The notes beneath the pieces were generated by a model, which was not told where the DNA came from, ran no database searches, and saw only the letters and a list, made by a program, of their open reading frames with translations. From Bacteroidota bacterium (GTDB lineage Bacteria; Bacteroidota; Bacteroidia; Sphingobacteriales; Sphingobacteriaceae), in contig JAEXHI010000038.1 of NCBI GenBank assembly GCA_023450085.1, positions 1 through 64,000 of the forward strand: a stretch of 64,000 nucleotides of DNA, given 5' to 3'. Each line of letters opens with the position of its first letter. Position 1 is the stretch's first letter. The position numbers and the translations under genes were made by a program. Of the stretch, positions 51,333 through 60,203 are shown in pieces.

Positions 51333-52286
51333 TTAATTAAATCGATAATACATCGAAATGCTGCCATATTGATGAGGCTTGGCATTGCTCTTAACTTCCT
51401 TCGATTGGAAAATCAAACTATAGTCTATCGTAAAACGAGGGCTGCTGTAATTAAAACCTAATTGTTGCGAAAATACCAAGGGTTTGGTGCCAAAAGTAAC
51501 AGGGCTTTTATCATTAAATAAACTGCCTTGGATGGTAGCATCGTAAGCAACGTAATTTAATTGAGGCTTGGCATAAAAATAAAACTCTTTCTTTTTCAGT
51601 TTCTCTGTTTTGCTTTTATTGGCAATAGTGGCATTATAATGCGCCGAATTGAAAAGCTGATTAATATCTCCAGCTCTAAAAAGAATACCAACACCTGCAC
51701 CGTTATAGGTTGTTCCAACATTAGCATAAGTGTCTAAAGTGAAATCTACGGATTTGCTGCTGTTACGATGAAGTAATTTGGCAAACTGTACATTAGCATT
51801 GGCTGCAAAATCATTGGCAATTTGGTATTCCCAGCCCTGTACTTTGTAAAAGCCAACAATGCTATGCAACAAATCTTGGGCTTCTTTACCCAAAGCATCG
51901 GGGCCAACTACACCCAGATTTAAACCTACTTTTAAAAGACTTTCGTTCTTGTAAAAAAAGTTGGTTTGTACGCCACCATATAAATAACCAGCAAATGGTC
52001 TGTCGTGTGTTTTTGGGTCAGGGCGATAACCCGAATAAGGATTGTACATTTTTTGGCCTGCCGAAATTTCATAGGTAACTTTTTCTAAGTTTCCCTTTAA
52101 TTTCTCTTGGTCAAGCACCCTTCTAAAATAAACGAAAAGACCGTTGGTATAATAACGGTCTTGGCCTACCCACAGATAGGCATCGTTATCACTTTTAAAA
52201 CCAAACTCGTTCTTATACTCTTGTGCAAAAGAACCATAAACAGTAGCTAAAATAGCAAGAGCGGCCAGAACGAGTTTTTTGTACAT
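51333..52286 (-). CDS. Outer-membrane lipid A deacylase, LpxR-like (DUF2219)
   Basis: A 317-aa exported beta-barrel protein. The signal peptide is about residues 1-21. The N-terminal NDAYLWVGQDRYYTNG and the segment DRPFAGYLYGG are typical of the LpxR/DUF2219 family, and a candidate catalytic His occurs in LGKEAQDLLHSIVG. LpxR removes the 3'-acyloxyacyl chain of lipid A in Salmonella. It lies 2 nt after lon on the same strand and is likely co-transcribed. Confidence 0.82.
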   Translation of the reverse strand: MYKKLVLAALAILATVYGSFAQEYKNEFGFKSDNDAYLWVGQDRYYTNGLFVYFRRVLDQEKLKGNLEKVTYEISAGQKMYNPYSGYRPDPKTHDRPFAGYLYGGVQTNFFYKNESLLKVGLNLGVVGPDALGKEAQDLLHSIVGFYKVQGWEYQIANDFAANANVQFAKLLHRNSSKSVDFTLDTYANVGTTYNGAGVGILFRAGDINQLFNSAHYNATIANKSKTEKLKKKEFYFYAKPQLNYVAYDATIQGSLFNDKSPVTFGTKPLVFSQQLGFNYSSPRFTIDYSLIFQSKEVKSNAKPHQYGSISMYYRFN

Positions 52287-52288
52287 TT

Positions 52289-54754
52289 TTAATTGGTACT
52301 AGGTTTAGTTTTTATGCTTAAATCAATTGGGTTTTTAACCTTGTCTTTGGTTAATGCTAAGTTAATAACTTCTTGCATTTCCGTTACATAATGGAATTTT
52401 AAATCTTTGATGTAATCTTCCTTGATTTCTAAAATATCTTTGCGGTTAGACTTACATAAAATGATTTCTTTGATATTGGCACGTTTAGCCGCTAATATCT
52501 TTTCTTTAATTCCACCTACTGGAAGTACTTTTCCTCTCAGGGTAATTTCGCCAGTCATTGCTAAGTTCGATTTTACTTTACGTTGTGTAAAAGCCGACGT
52601 TAAAGCTGTTAACATGGTAATACCCGCTGATGGGCCATCTTTTGGCGTAGCGCCTGCAGGAACGTGGATATGGACATCGAAATTGTCGAAAATCTCATGG
52701 TCAATGCCAAATTGCTGTGAATGTGCCCTGATATAAGCCAAGGCAATTACTGCAGATTCTTTCATCACATCACCCAAATTTCCTGTTAAGGTCAATTTAC
52801 CTTTGCCAGGACTTAAGCTAGCTTCAATAAATAAGATATCACCGCCTACTTGTGTCCAAGCTAAACCAGTAACTACACCAGCTACTTCGTTTCCTTCGTA
52901 AGCATCCTTGTCAAAAATAGGAGCGCCCAATATGCGTTCAATATCTTCGGTATCTAAAGCAGGCTCGTAAGGTTCGTCCATGGCTATTTTAGTGGCCACA
53001 CCGCGTACCAAGGAGCCAATCTTTTTCTCCAAACCACGTACGCCGCTTTCTCTGGTGTAATCTTCAATCACCTTTTCAATGAGTGAATTTTTCAACGTGA
53101 TTTGTTTCGATTCTAGGCCATGTACCTCTTTTTGTTTTGGTAGCAGGTATTTTTTAGCAATCTCTATTTTCTCTTCAATGGTATAACCGTTCACCTCAAT
53201 AATTTCCATACGATCTAACAAGGCAGGCTGTATGGTACTTAATGAGTTTGCAGTAGCAATAAATAGTACGTTAGAAAGGTCATATTCCGCTTCTACATAG
53301 TGGTCATTAAAGGCATTGTTTTGTTCAGGGTCCAATACTTCTAACAAAGCTGATGAAGGGTCGCCACGGAAATCAGAACCAACCTTGTCAATTTCGTCCA
53401 ATACGAATACAGGATTATCTGCTCCAGCTTTTTTAATAGACTGAATGATACGCCCAGGCATTGCACCAATGTAAGTTTTACGATGTCCACGGATTTCCGC
53501 CTCATCTCTCACCCCGCCTAATGCCATACGAACATATTTACGGTTAAGTGCTTTGGCAATAGATTTACCCAAAGAAGTTTTACCCACTCCTGGAGGCCCA
53601 ACCAAGCATAGGATTGGAGCTTTCATATCGCGTTTTAGCTTTAATACCGCTAAGTACTCGATGATACGTTGTTTTACTTTTTCTAAACCAAAATGGTCTT
53701 TATCTAAAACACGTTGTGCTCTTTTTAAATCGAAATTATCTTTCGTAAACTCGTTCCAAGGAAGTTCTAGCAACAATTCCAGATAATTCATTTGAATGGA
53801 ATAATCAGGAGCTGCCGGATTCATGCGCCCTAACTTTTCCAGTTCTTTATTGAAATGCTGGGTGACGCTAGCGTTCCATTTTTTCTTTTTACCTCTTGCT
53901 TGCAGTGCTTCAAATTCCAAATCAGAAGAATTGCCTAATTCCTCTTGAATGGTTTTTAGCTGCTGGTTAAGGAAATAATCACGTTGTTGCTTGTCTAAAT
54001 CAGTACGCACCTTTGACTGAATCTGATTTTTAAGCTCAAGCATTTGTAGCTCTTGTGTAAGCAGTTCCATCACCATTTCAGCACGCTTGCGTAAATTGCC
54101 CATTTCAAGCATTTTTTGCTTGTCAGCCATTTCGGCATTCATGTTCGAAGAAATGAAATTGATAAGGAACGAAGTGCTTTCGATATTCTTTAAAGCAATA
54201 CCTGCCTCACTTGGAATATTTGGCGAAAGCTGTATAATCTGGCTCGACATTTCTTTAATGGCCGCTACCAAATTTTTAAACTCTTTATCGTTTTTATGCT
54301 TCGTTTCGGTGAATTTAGCCACCACCGCTTTAATAAACGGTTCGGTTTGTACTTCCTCTACCAATTGGAAACGTTGTTTACCTTGGATAATCACCGTGGT
54401 ATTTCCATCAGGCATTTGAAGCATTTTAATAATATTGGCTACCGTACCTACGCTGTGAAGCTGGTCAAAAGAAGGGTCCTCAATAGAAACGTCTTTTTGG
54501 GCTACTACACCAATCACTCTATCGCCTTTGTAGGCTTCTTTAATCAATTTTATTGATTTATCTCTACCAACTGTAATTGGAATTACCACGCCAGGAAACA
54601 AAACGGTGTTTCTCAAAGGCAGGATAGAAAGTATTTCAGGAGTATCTTCATTGTTCATGTCGTCTTCATCTTGCTGCGACATTAACGGGAAAAACTCGGT
54701 ATCTTCGTTTATAATGGGTAGAGTATTAAAATCAAACGGGTCTTGTTTGCTCAT
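52289..54754 (-). CDS. lon: ATP-dependent Lon protease
   Basis: An 821-aa protease. The N-terminal substrate domain opens with ILPLRNTVLFPGVV. The AAA+ module has Walker A GPPGVGKTSLGKS, Walker B PVFVLDEIDKV, and sensor motifs. The protease domain has the catalytic Ser in KDGPSAGITM and the Lys in GGIKEKILAAKRA. The full architecture is intact. It has its own promoter and heads a two-gene unit with the LpxR-like gene, an unusual pairing. Confidence 0.97.
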   Translation of the reverse strand: MSKQDPFDFNTLPIINEDTEFFPLMSQQDEDDMNNEDTPEILSILPLRNTVLFPGVVIPITVGRDKSIKLIKEAYKGDRVIGVVAQKDVSIEDPSFDQLHSVGTVANIIKMLQMPDGNTTVIIQGKQRFQLVEEVQTEPFIKAVVAKFTETKHKNDKEFKNLVAAIKEMSSQIIQLSPNIPSEAGIALKNIESTSFLINFISSNMNAEMADKQKMLEMGNLRKRAEMVMELLTQELQMLELKNQIQSKVRTDLDKQQRDYFLNQQLKTIQEELGNSSDLEFEALQARGKKKKWNASVTQHFNKELEKLGRMNPAAPDYSIQMNYLELLLELPWNEFTKDNFDLKRAQRVLDKDHFGLEKVKQRIIEYLAVLKLKRDMKAPILCLVGPPGVGKTSLGKSIAKALNRKYVRMALGGVRDEAEIRGHRKTYIGAMPGRIIQSIKKAGADNPVFVLDEIDKVGSDFRGDPSSALLEVLDPEQNNAFNDHYVEAEYDLSNVLFIATANSLSTIQPALLDRMEIIEVNGYTIEEKIEIAKKYLLPKQKEVHGLESKQITLKNSLIEKVIEDYTRESGVRGLEKKIGSLVRGVATKIAMDEPYEPALDTEDIERILGAPIFDKDAYEGNEVAGVVTGLAWTQVGGDILFIEASLSPGKGKLTLTGNLGDVMKESAVIALAYIRAHSQQFGIDHEIFDNFDVHIHVPAGATPKDGPSAGITMLTALTSAFTQRKVKSNLAMTGEITLRGKVLPVGGIKEKILAAKRANIKEIILCKSNRKDILEIKEDYIKDLKFHYVTEMQEVINLALTKDKVKNPIDLSIKTKPSTN

Positions 54755-55045
54755 TCAGTTTGTATATTAAAATTGGGCGACATTATGACAGCATCGCCAC
54801 CTTAAATTTATCAAATATATTGCAGGGCTAGTAGTTTCAACTCCTGTGCCAAAAATCAGAATGGTAGGTCACAAAACAGTTGTCATAAAAAAAGCGGTAA
54901 AAAAGTCATGTGAAATAAATCTATTGAATAAAAATCATATTTAGCATAATTGTACGTTTATTGATATTATTGCACAATAAAAGTAAATTGGTACAACATT
55001 TTTAAATTAGAAATCGAGTACGTAGATTTACCTAAAACATTTTTA
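54755..55045. other. 291-nt divergent promoter region of lon and the TPR gene
   Basis: Apart from the lon promoter (54812-54840), the region is AT-rich. Near the TPR gene a weak -7-like TAGATTTA (55024-55031) is the only signal noted. No repeats of the families listed elsewhere are seen. Confidence 0.45.
54812..54840 (-). promoter_or_regulatory. lon promoter
   Basis: TTG (54840-54838), 18-nt spacer, TATATTTG (54819-54812) on the minus strand: a close match to the primary-sigma consensus. Start near 54807 and a leader of about 50 nt. No CIRCE-like repeat is seen. Confidence 0.6.
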
Positions 55046-55672
55046 ATGAAATTCCTTACAAAATCTTATCTATTATTATTCGCTATTTCATTTGGGCTAC
55101 AAGTTCACGCTCAAAGCAATTACGAGAAACAGGGTACACAGGCGTGGATGAAAGGCGATTTTAAAAACGCTGTCGTTTTATTAGAAAAAGCCGAGAGTAA
55201 GGACCCTGGAAATATTAACGTACTTAAAATGTTAGGCTATTCTTATTTCCAAAATGCTGATTTTGAGAATGCCATTGCAGCTTACACACGTTTAATAGCC
55301 GTAAAACCTACAGATTATTCTGCATACTATTATCGTGGAAAAGCAAGGTTGAACATTGCCAATGCACCCAAAGAAGCTTTAAATCAAATGCGTGATAGCT
55401 TTTATACGGCAGCCATCAAAGACTTTTCAAAAGCGATGGAAATTAGTGGGGAAGAAGACGTTCAGATTTTACAAAATAGGGGCGTAGCTTACAAGGATTA
55501 CGGTATTTTTAAATCATATAAGATTAAAAAATCAGCGGAAAAGGCAGCTTGTGTAGCACTTTTTAATAATTCAATTGCTGATTTCCAAAAAATCTTGACT
55601 ATGCAGCCTTTGAAAAAGGACGTCATTTCACTTATTGACTATGTGAAAGCGCAAATTTCTAGCTTGAAGTAA
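55046..55672 (+). CDS. Exported TPR protein, 208 aa
   Basis: A signal peptide (about 1-22, ending HAQ) is followed by three or four tetratricopeptide repeats (QAWMKGDFKNAVVLLEKAES, then NVLKMLGYSYFQNADFENAI, then SAYYYRGKARLNIAN). It is a periplasmic scaffold-type protein. Partner and function are unknown. It is divergent from lon and stands alone. Confidence 0.82.
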   Translation: MKFLTKSYLLLFAISFGLQVHAQSNYEKQGTQAWMKGDFKNAVVLLEKAESKDPGNINVLKMLGYSYFQNADFENAIAAYTRLIAVKPTDYSAYYYRGKARLNIANAPKEALNQMRDSFYTAAIKDFSKAMEISGEEDVQILQNRGVAYKDYGIFKSYKIKKSAEKAACVALFNNSIADFQKILTMQPLKKDVISLIDYVKAQISSLK

Positions 55673-55785
55673 TAGAAAGTTATTTAAAGTGGTTTGGGGG
55701 TAAGCGTTTCGCGATTCACTGTATCCAGCCTTAGCGGAGCCTCTTCGTTCTGCGAAAAACAGAACCAGTTTTGAATAGTTACTCT

Positions 55786-55853
55786 TATGTGTCTATGTGG
55801 TTAATTTTTTAGTAAAAATTAAAAGCTTCTTAAATGAACCAGATAGGCACATA
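55786..55853. repeat. CTATGTG-family palindrome, copy at 55.8 kb
   Basis: TATGTGTCTATGTGGTT (55786-55802) faces AACCAGATAGGCACATA (55837-55853), 15 of 17 positions. It lies between convergent genes, as the 29.9 kb copy does. Confidence 0.8.
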
Positions 55854-55888
55854 GTAAACCCAATGATATTTCTTAATCGGAACTCTTC

Positions 55889-56416
55889 TTATTTATTAAA
55901 AGTACCTATTACACGGTAAACTTTAGGTGCCATTAACTTTATTTTTTGAGCGCTTTGTACCATGTAAACACTATCTGGATAGTAAATAAGTGTATCTGTT
56001 GCGGTATAAAGTCTATTTTCAGAAGACTTATAAATTTTAATGCTGGTGATTTGGTTGCCAGTTTTAAAAACTTCTAATTTTTTTACCGGGATTTTTTCAT
56101 TTTCCGTGGTGTAGGATACACCGTTTTCCATTTGTTTGATGGCAAATTCACCACGCCACGATGCTTTATTAATGTCGGCAGCTTCAAATACTGCCAACTC
56201 GCTTTTCCAATTGGTGATTTTAACAGTTTTCTGTTCTGTTTCTCCTTTGGTAAATACTTGCTTGCTCACTAAAGGTGTCTTTTTTTGTAGTCTATTCGCC
56301 TCCTTTTCAAAATAGCCTTTTAGGTCAAAATATAAAAGTGCACCTGTACTTTTATGCTCTCGTTTTACACAAGAGAATAAACAAAGTACAAGTACACTTA
56401 AAATGTATTTTTTCAT
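55889..56416 (-). CDS. Lipoprotein of unknown function, 175 aa
   Basis: The N-terminus MKKYILSVLVLCLFSC has a lipobox with Cys16. The rest is soluble and beta-strand rich (QKTVKITNWKSELAVFEA, TSIKIYKSSENRLYTATDTL). I do not recognise the family. It lies 20 nt after gpmI on the same strand and is probably co-transcribed. Confidence 0.75.
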   Translation of the reverse strand: MKKYILSVLVLCLFSCVKREHKSTGALLYFDLKGYFEKEANRLQKKTPLVSKQVFTKGETEQKTVKITNWKSELAVFEAADINKASWRGEFAIKQMENGVSYTTENEKIPVKKLEVFKTGNQITSIKIYKSSENRLYTATDTLIYYPDSVYMVQSAQKIKLMAPKVYRVIGTFNK

Positions 56417-56436
56417 CTATTAAATGATGGTTTATG

Positions 56437-57957
56437 TTATACCAAACAATTGCCTGTCATAATTTCAGGAGCTGGTATGCCCATAATTTTCAGTACCGTC
56501 GGGCCAATGTCGCCCAATTTACCATCGGCTATTGATTTGTAATCTTTGTCGATTAAGATACAAGGCACTAAATTGGTGGTATGTGCAGTATTTACCGATC
56601 CATCTTCATTAAGCATAAATTCTGCATTTCCGTGGTCGGCTAGAATAATGAATGAATAACCATTCTCAATTCCTGTTTGTACTACAGCTTGCGCACAGGC
56701 ATCCACCGTTTCAACCGCTTTAATCACTGCTTCAAAAACACCTGTGTGACCTACCATGTCGGGGTTGGCGAAATTCAAGCAAACAAAATCAGGCCATTTG
56801 CTTTCTAGTTCCCTGGTAATGGCTTCTGTAATTCCTGCAGCACTCATTTCTGGCTGTAGGTCATAAGTAGCCACTTTTGGAGAGGGAACTAAAATTCTTT
56901 TTTCATTTTCAAATTCCTTTTCTCTTCCTCCCGAGAAGAAGAAGGTTACGTGAGGATATTTTTCTGTTTCCGCTATTCTGATTTGATTTTTGCCATTGGC
57001 AGCTAAAACTTCACCTAGGGTATTTGTCAAATCATCTTTGGTGAAAACTACATTTACATTCTCAAAACTTTCATCGTAGGTAGTCATGGTAACGTAGTAC
57101 AAAGGTAATTTGTGCATACCTTGCTCTGGGAAATCTTTTTGGCAAAGCGCCTGCGTAATTTCTCTACCTCTGTCGGTACGATAGTTAAAGCAAATCACTA
57201 CATCACCTTCTTTAATGGTTGCCGTTGGATTACCCTGCTCATCTACCATCACCATTGGTTTGGTAAATTCATCGGTAATGCCTTCCGCATAGGAATGTTG
57301 TACCGCTAATTCTGGACTGGTAAATTTCTCACCAATACCATTCACCATCACATCATAAGCCAATTTTACCCTTTCCCAACGGTTATCTCTGTCCATGGCA
57401 TAGTATCTACCTACAATGCTTGCAATTTTTCCTGCCGATTTTTCTAAATGTCTATCTAGGGTATTGATATAGTTTAAACCGCCATTAGGGTCGGTATCTC
57501 TACCGTCTAAAAAGGCATGTACAAAAACATCTTCTAAACCATTTTCTTGTGCTGCATCACAAAGGGCCATTAAATGGTTAATGTGAGCATGTACGCCTCC
57601 ATCAGAAACTAATCCAATAAAATGGACAGCCTTATGGTTGGTTTTGGCGTAGTTGAAAGCGTTTAATAAAGTCTCGTTGCTATGTAAACTTCTGTCGGCA
57701 ATAGCCTTGTTGATACGTCCAAGTTCTTGGTAAACAACACGTCCAGCACCTAAGTTCATATGGCCTACTTCCGAATTCCCCATTTGACCAGCAGGCAAAC
57801 CTACTGCTTCACCAGAGGCTTCAAGCTTTGAATTAGGGTAATTAAGCAGTAGCGAATCGAAGAAAGGAGTGTTGGCGGCATAGGCGGCGTCAGATTTATC
57901 TTTACGTCCATAGCCCCATCCGTCAAGAATTAACAGTACCAATTTTTTAGCTTCCAT
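56437..57957 (-). CDS. gpmI: 2,3-bisphosphoglycerate-independent phosphoglycerate mutase
   Basis: A 506-aa glycolytic enzyme of the alkaline phosphatase superfamily that interconverts 3- and 2-phosphoglycerate. Metal ligand D12 is in LDGWGYG, and the phospho-Ser S62 is in GQMGNSEVGHMNLG, with FNYRTDRGREITQAL, LNFANPDMVGHTG and ILADHGNAEFM. Full length. The promoter is at 57999-58030. Confidence 0.97.
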   Translation of the reverse strand: MEAKKLVLLILDGWGYGRKDKSDAAYAANTPFFDSLLLNYPNSKLEASGEAVGLPAGQMGNSEVGHMNLGAGRVVYQELGRINKAIADRSLHSNETLLNAFNYAKTNHKAVHFIGLVSDGGVHAHINHLMALCDAAQENGLEDVFVHAFLDGRDTDPNGGLNYINTLDRHLEKSAGKIASIVGRYYAMDRDNRWERVKLAYDVMVNGIGEKFTSPELAVQHSYAEGITDEFTKPMVMVDEQGNPTATIKEGDVVICFNYRTDRGREITQALCQKDFPEQGMHKLPLYYVTMTTYDESFENVNVVFTKDDLTNTLGEVLAANGKNQIRIAETEKYPHVTFFFSGGREKEFENEKRILVPSPKVATYDLQPEMSAAGITEAITRELESKWPDFVCLNFANPDMVGHTGVFEAVIKAVETVDACAQAVVQTGIENGYSFIILADHGNAEFMLNEDGSVNTAHTTNLVPCILIDKDYKSIADGKLGDIGPTVLKIMGIPAPEIMTGNCLV

Positions 57958-57998
57958 TTATTATCGTTTTGTTTTATCCTATGTTTTACGTTGTTTTG

Positions 57999-58030
57999 CA
58001 AATATACTTGAAATTAAGCCCTAAACCCAA
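57999..58030 (-). promoter_or_regulatory. gpmI promoter
   Basis: TTG (58030-58028), 21-nt spacer, TATATTTG (58006-57999) on the minus strand. Start near 57994 and leader of about 37 nt. Confidence 0.55.
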
Positions 58031-58096
58031 TATTTTATATTTAAAAAACGGATAAATGGCATAGTTTTGGATGTACAAATGTTTTAGTTTTTAAGG

Positions 58097-58495
58097 ATGA
58101 TGTTTAGATCTATACTTGCGCTCATGGTAATGTTTTTGCATTTGCAGCCTCAGGAGGCTACGCAAGGCGATATTGCTGATGAATTGGCAACGAATTTTAA
58201 GCAGGGCAACTCTAAAGAAATTGCCAAGAGCTTTGCGTCGTCCATAGAACTCATCATTATTGATCAGGAAGATGTCTATAATAGAGCACAGGCCGAACAA
58301 ATTCTCAAAGATTTTTTTCTGAAAAATCCACCTAGTAAAGCCAGTATTATTCACAAGCTTAGTAACAACCCAAATTATAGGCTTACCATTTTGTCTTTAA
58401 CCGCAAAAACGGAGAAGTTTAGGGTAACTGTAACGATGAAAAAAGCTTCTAACAGTTTTCAAATCACCGAGTTGAGGATAGAGCCAGAGAGATAG
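58097..58495 (+). CDS. Exported DUF4783 family protein
   Basis: A 132-aa protein with a short signal peptide (about 1-18). The mature part has DIADELATNFKQGNSKEIAK, a middle EDVYNRAQAEQILKDFFLKNPP and a C-terminal strand region (FRVTVTMKKASNSFQITELRIE), as in the DUF4783 family, an NTF2-like fold common in Bacteroidetes. AAGGA precedes the ATG. It lies just upstream of nadC on the same strand. Function is unknown. Confidence 0.82.
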   Translation: MMFRSILALMVMFLHLQPQEATQGDIADELATNFKQGNSKEIAKSFASSIELIIIDQEDVYNRAQAEQILKDFFLKNPPSKASIIHKLSNNPNYRLTILSLTAKTEKFRVTVTMKKASNSFQITELRIEPER

Positions 58496-58519
58496 TTCCC
58501 TATTGATACGCTTTTTTGC

Positions 58520-58527
58520 TATTTTTG
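58520..58527 (+). promoter_or_regulatory. -7 box for nadC
   Basis: TATTTTTG, an exact TAnnTTTG match, lies 18 nt before the proposed TTG start of nadC. No -33 TTTG at the usual distance. Confidence 0.45.
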
Positions 58528-58544
58528 TGGCAAATCATATCACA

Positions 58545-59387
58545 TTGGATAAGAAACTAACTGATCTATTTATAAAAAATGCAATTGCCGAAGATGTTGG
58601 AGATGGCGATCATACCTCCTTATCTACTATTCCTCAAGGTACACAGGGCAAAGCTAAATTAATTGTAAAGGAAGAAGGTATTTTAGCGGGCATTGAATTG
58701 GCGCTAGAAATCTTTAATCAAATAGACGATACACTAAAGGTAGAAGTTAAATTGCATGATGGCCAAAGTATAAAGCCAGGTGATATTGCTTTTACCGTAA
58801 GCGGCAGTACACATTCCATTTTGTTGGCCGAGCGCTTGGTACTTAACTGTATGCAGCGAATGAGCGGTATTGCTACCCAAACAAATCGAATCGTAAAACG
58901 TTTAGAAGGATACAAAACAAAGGTGTTGGATACTAGAAAAACTACCCCTGGATTAAGGTATCTTGAAAAATGGGCGGTGAGAATTGGTGGTGGTGTAAAT
59001 CATCGTATTGGATTGTACGATATGATTTTAATCAAAGACAACCATGTAGATTATGCTGGTGGAATTAAAAATGCCATCACGCAAGCCAATGATTATTTAA
59101 AGACCACTGGAAAAAAATTACAAATAGAAATAGAAGTAAGGAATTTAGACGAATTGCAGCAGGTGCTTGACATTGGCGGCGTAGACAGAATTATGTTAGA
59201 TAATTTTGAACCAGCCTTGCTTAAACAAGCAGTAGCTATGATCGACGGAAAGTTTTTAACTGAAGCATCAGGAGGAATTGTGGAAGAGAACGTGGCAGAA
59301 TATGCTGCTTGTGGAGTTGATTTTATTTCAATGGGAGCTTTAACACATTCGGTAAAAAGCTTAGACTTAAGTTTAAAGGCTTTTTAG
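58545..59387 (+). CDS. nadC: Nicotinate-nucleotide pyrophosphorylase (quinolinate PRTase)
   Basis: A 280-aa NAD-synthesis enzyme that turns quinolinate and PRPP into nicotinate mononucleotide. FIKNAIAEDVGDGDHTS, RKTTPGLRYLEKWAVRIGGG, NHRIGLYDMILIKDNH and EASGGI are family motifs. No ATG is in frame before the conserved N-terminus; the best start is TTG 58545 (then DKKLTDLF), which suits the usual NadC length and lies just after a -7 box. Reading from the upstream TTG at 58503 would place the promoter inside the gene. Confidence 0.92.
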   Translation: MDKKLTDLFIKNAIAEDVGDGDHTSLSTIPQGTQGKAKLIVKEEGILAGIELALEIFNQIDDTLKVEVKLHDGQSIKPGDIAFTVSGSTHSILLAERLVLNCMQRMSGIATQTNRIVKRLEGYKTKVLDTRKTTPGLRYLEKWAVRIGGGVNHRIGLYDMILIKDNHVDYAGGIKNAITQANDYLKTTGKKLQIEIEVRNLDELQQVLDIGGVDRIMLDNFEPALLKQAVAMIDGKFLTEASGGIVEENVAEYAACGVDFISMGALTHSVKSLDLSLKAF

Positions 59388-59445
59388 GAGCGTAGAGACT
59401 TTGTAAATATTCCAAAAGCAATTTTTTTAGTATCATTGTAGACAA

Positions 59446-60093
59446 ATGATTTCAATCTATTCCATTTCTGCACTTATTGCAGCCTACCTTTTAGGGTCAA
59501 TTCCTACAGCGGTTTGGCTTGGGCAGGCTTTTTACGGTGTAGACGTGCGGGAGTACGGAAGTGGCAACGCTGGTGCAACCAATACTTTTAGGGTGCTAGG
59601 TAAAAAACCCGGCATCGTAGTGATGACCATTGATATTCTGAAAGGTTTTACGGCCACTAAATTAGCCTACTTGATAGGCTTGTCTGTTACTGGTCCAAAA
59701 TACTCGGCACAGTTTGTTAATTATGAATTAGCCTTGGGCGTAATTGCCGTAATGGGGCACCTTTTTCCAATTTTTGCTGGTTTTAGGGGGGGAAAAGGCG
59801 TTGCTACGCTTTTCGGGATGGTTTTGGCCGTTAATCCTTGGGCCGCATTATTATGCGTAAGCGTGTTCGTTACCGTATTGCTGGTTTCAAAATATGTTTC
59901 CTTAAGTTCAATTTGTGCTGGATTCACTTTCCCATTGGGCACAGTTTTTGTATTTCAATCCTCTGTAAAAGCCGAAGTGCTCTATAGTATATGTGTTTGC
60001 GTACTGATATTGGTTACTCATCAAAAAAATATAGAGCGTTTACTGAAAGGGAAAGAGTCAAAAGTCTATCTCTTTAAGAAAAAGCAGGCTTAG
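59446..60093 (+). CDS. plsY: Glycerol-3-phosphate acyltransferase PlsY
   Basis: A 215-aa membrane enzyme that acylates glycerol-3-phosphate from acyl-phosphate, the first step of phospholipid synthesis. The conserved motifs GSIPTAVWLG, REYGSGNAGATNTFRVLG, GHLFPIFAGFRGGKGVAT and the Lys/Arg-rich C-terminus are present, with about five membrane helices. A near -7 box (TATCATTG, 59431-59438) precedes the ATG closely. Confidence 0.95.
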   Translation: MISIYSISALIAAYLLGSIPTAVWLGQAFYGVDVREYGSGNAGATNTFRVLGKKPGIVVMTIDILKGFTATKLAYLIGLSVTGPKYSAQFVNYELALGVIAVMGHLFPIFAGFRGGKGVATLFGMVLAVNPWAALLCVSVFVTVLLVSKYVSLSSICAGFTFPLGTVFVFQSSVKAEVLYSICVCVLILVTHQKNIERLLKGKESKVYLFKKKQA

Positions 60094-60203
60094 CCCAAAT
60101 AGTAAAACAAAATCAACCATTAAACAGTTATGCTTTGGGTAAAACAAAGGCATGAAACTTTCGCAATATGATGGTTTCATCACCCAAAGGAAAATATAAA
60201 CAG

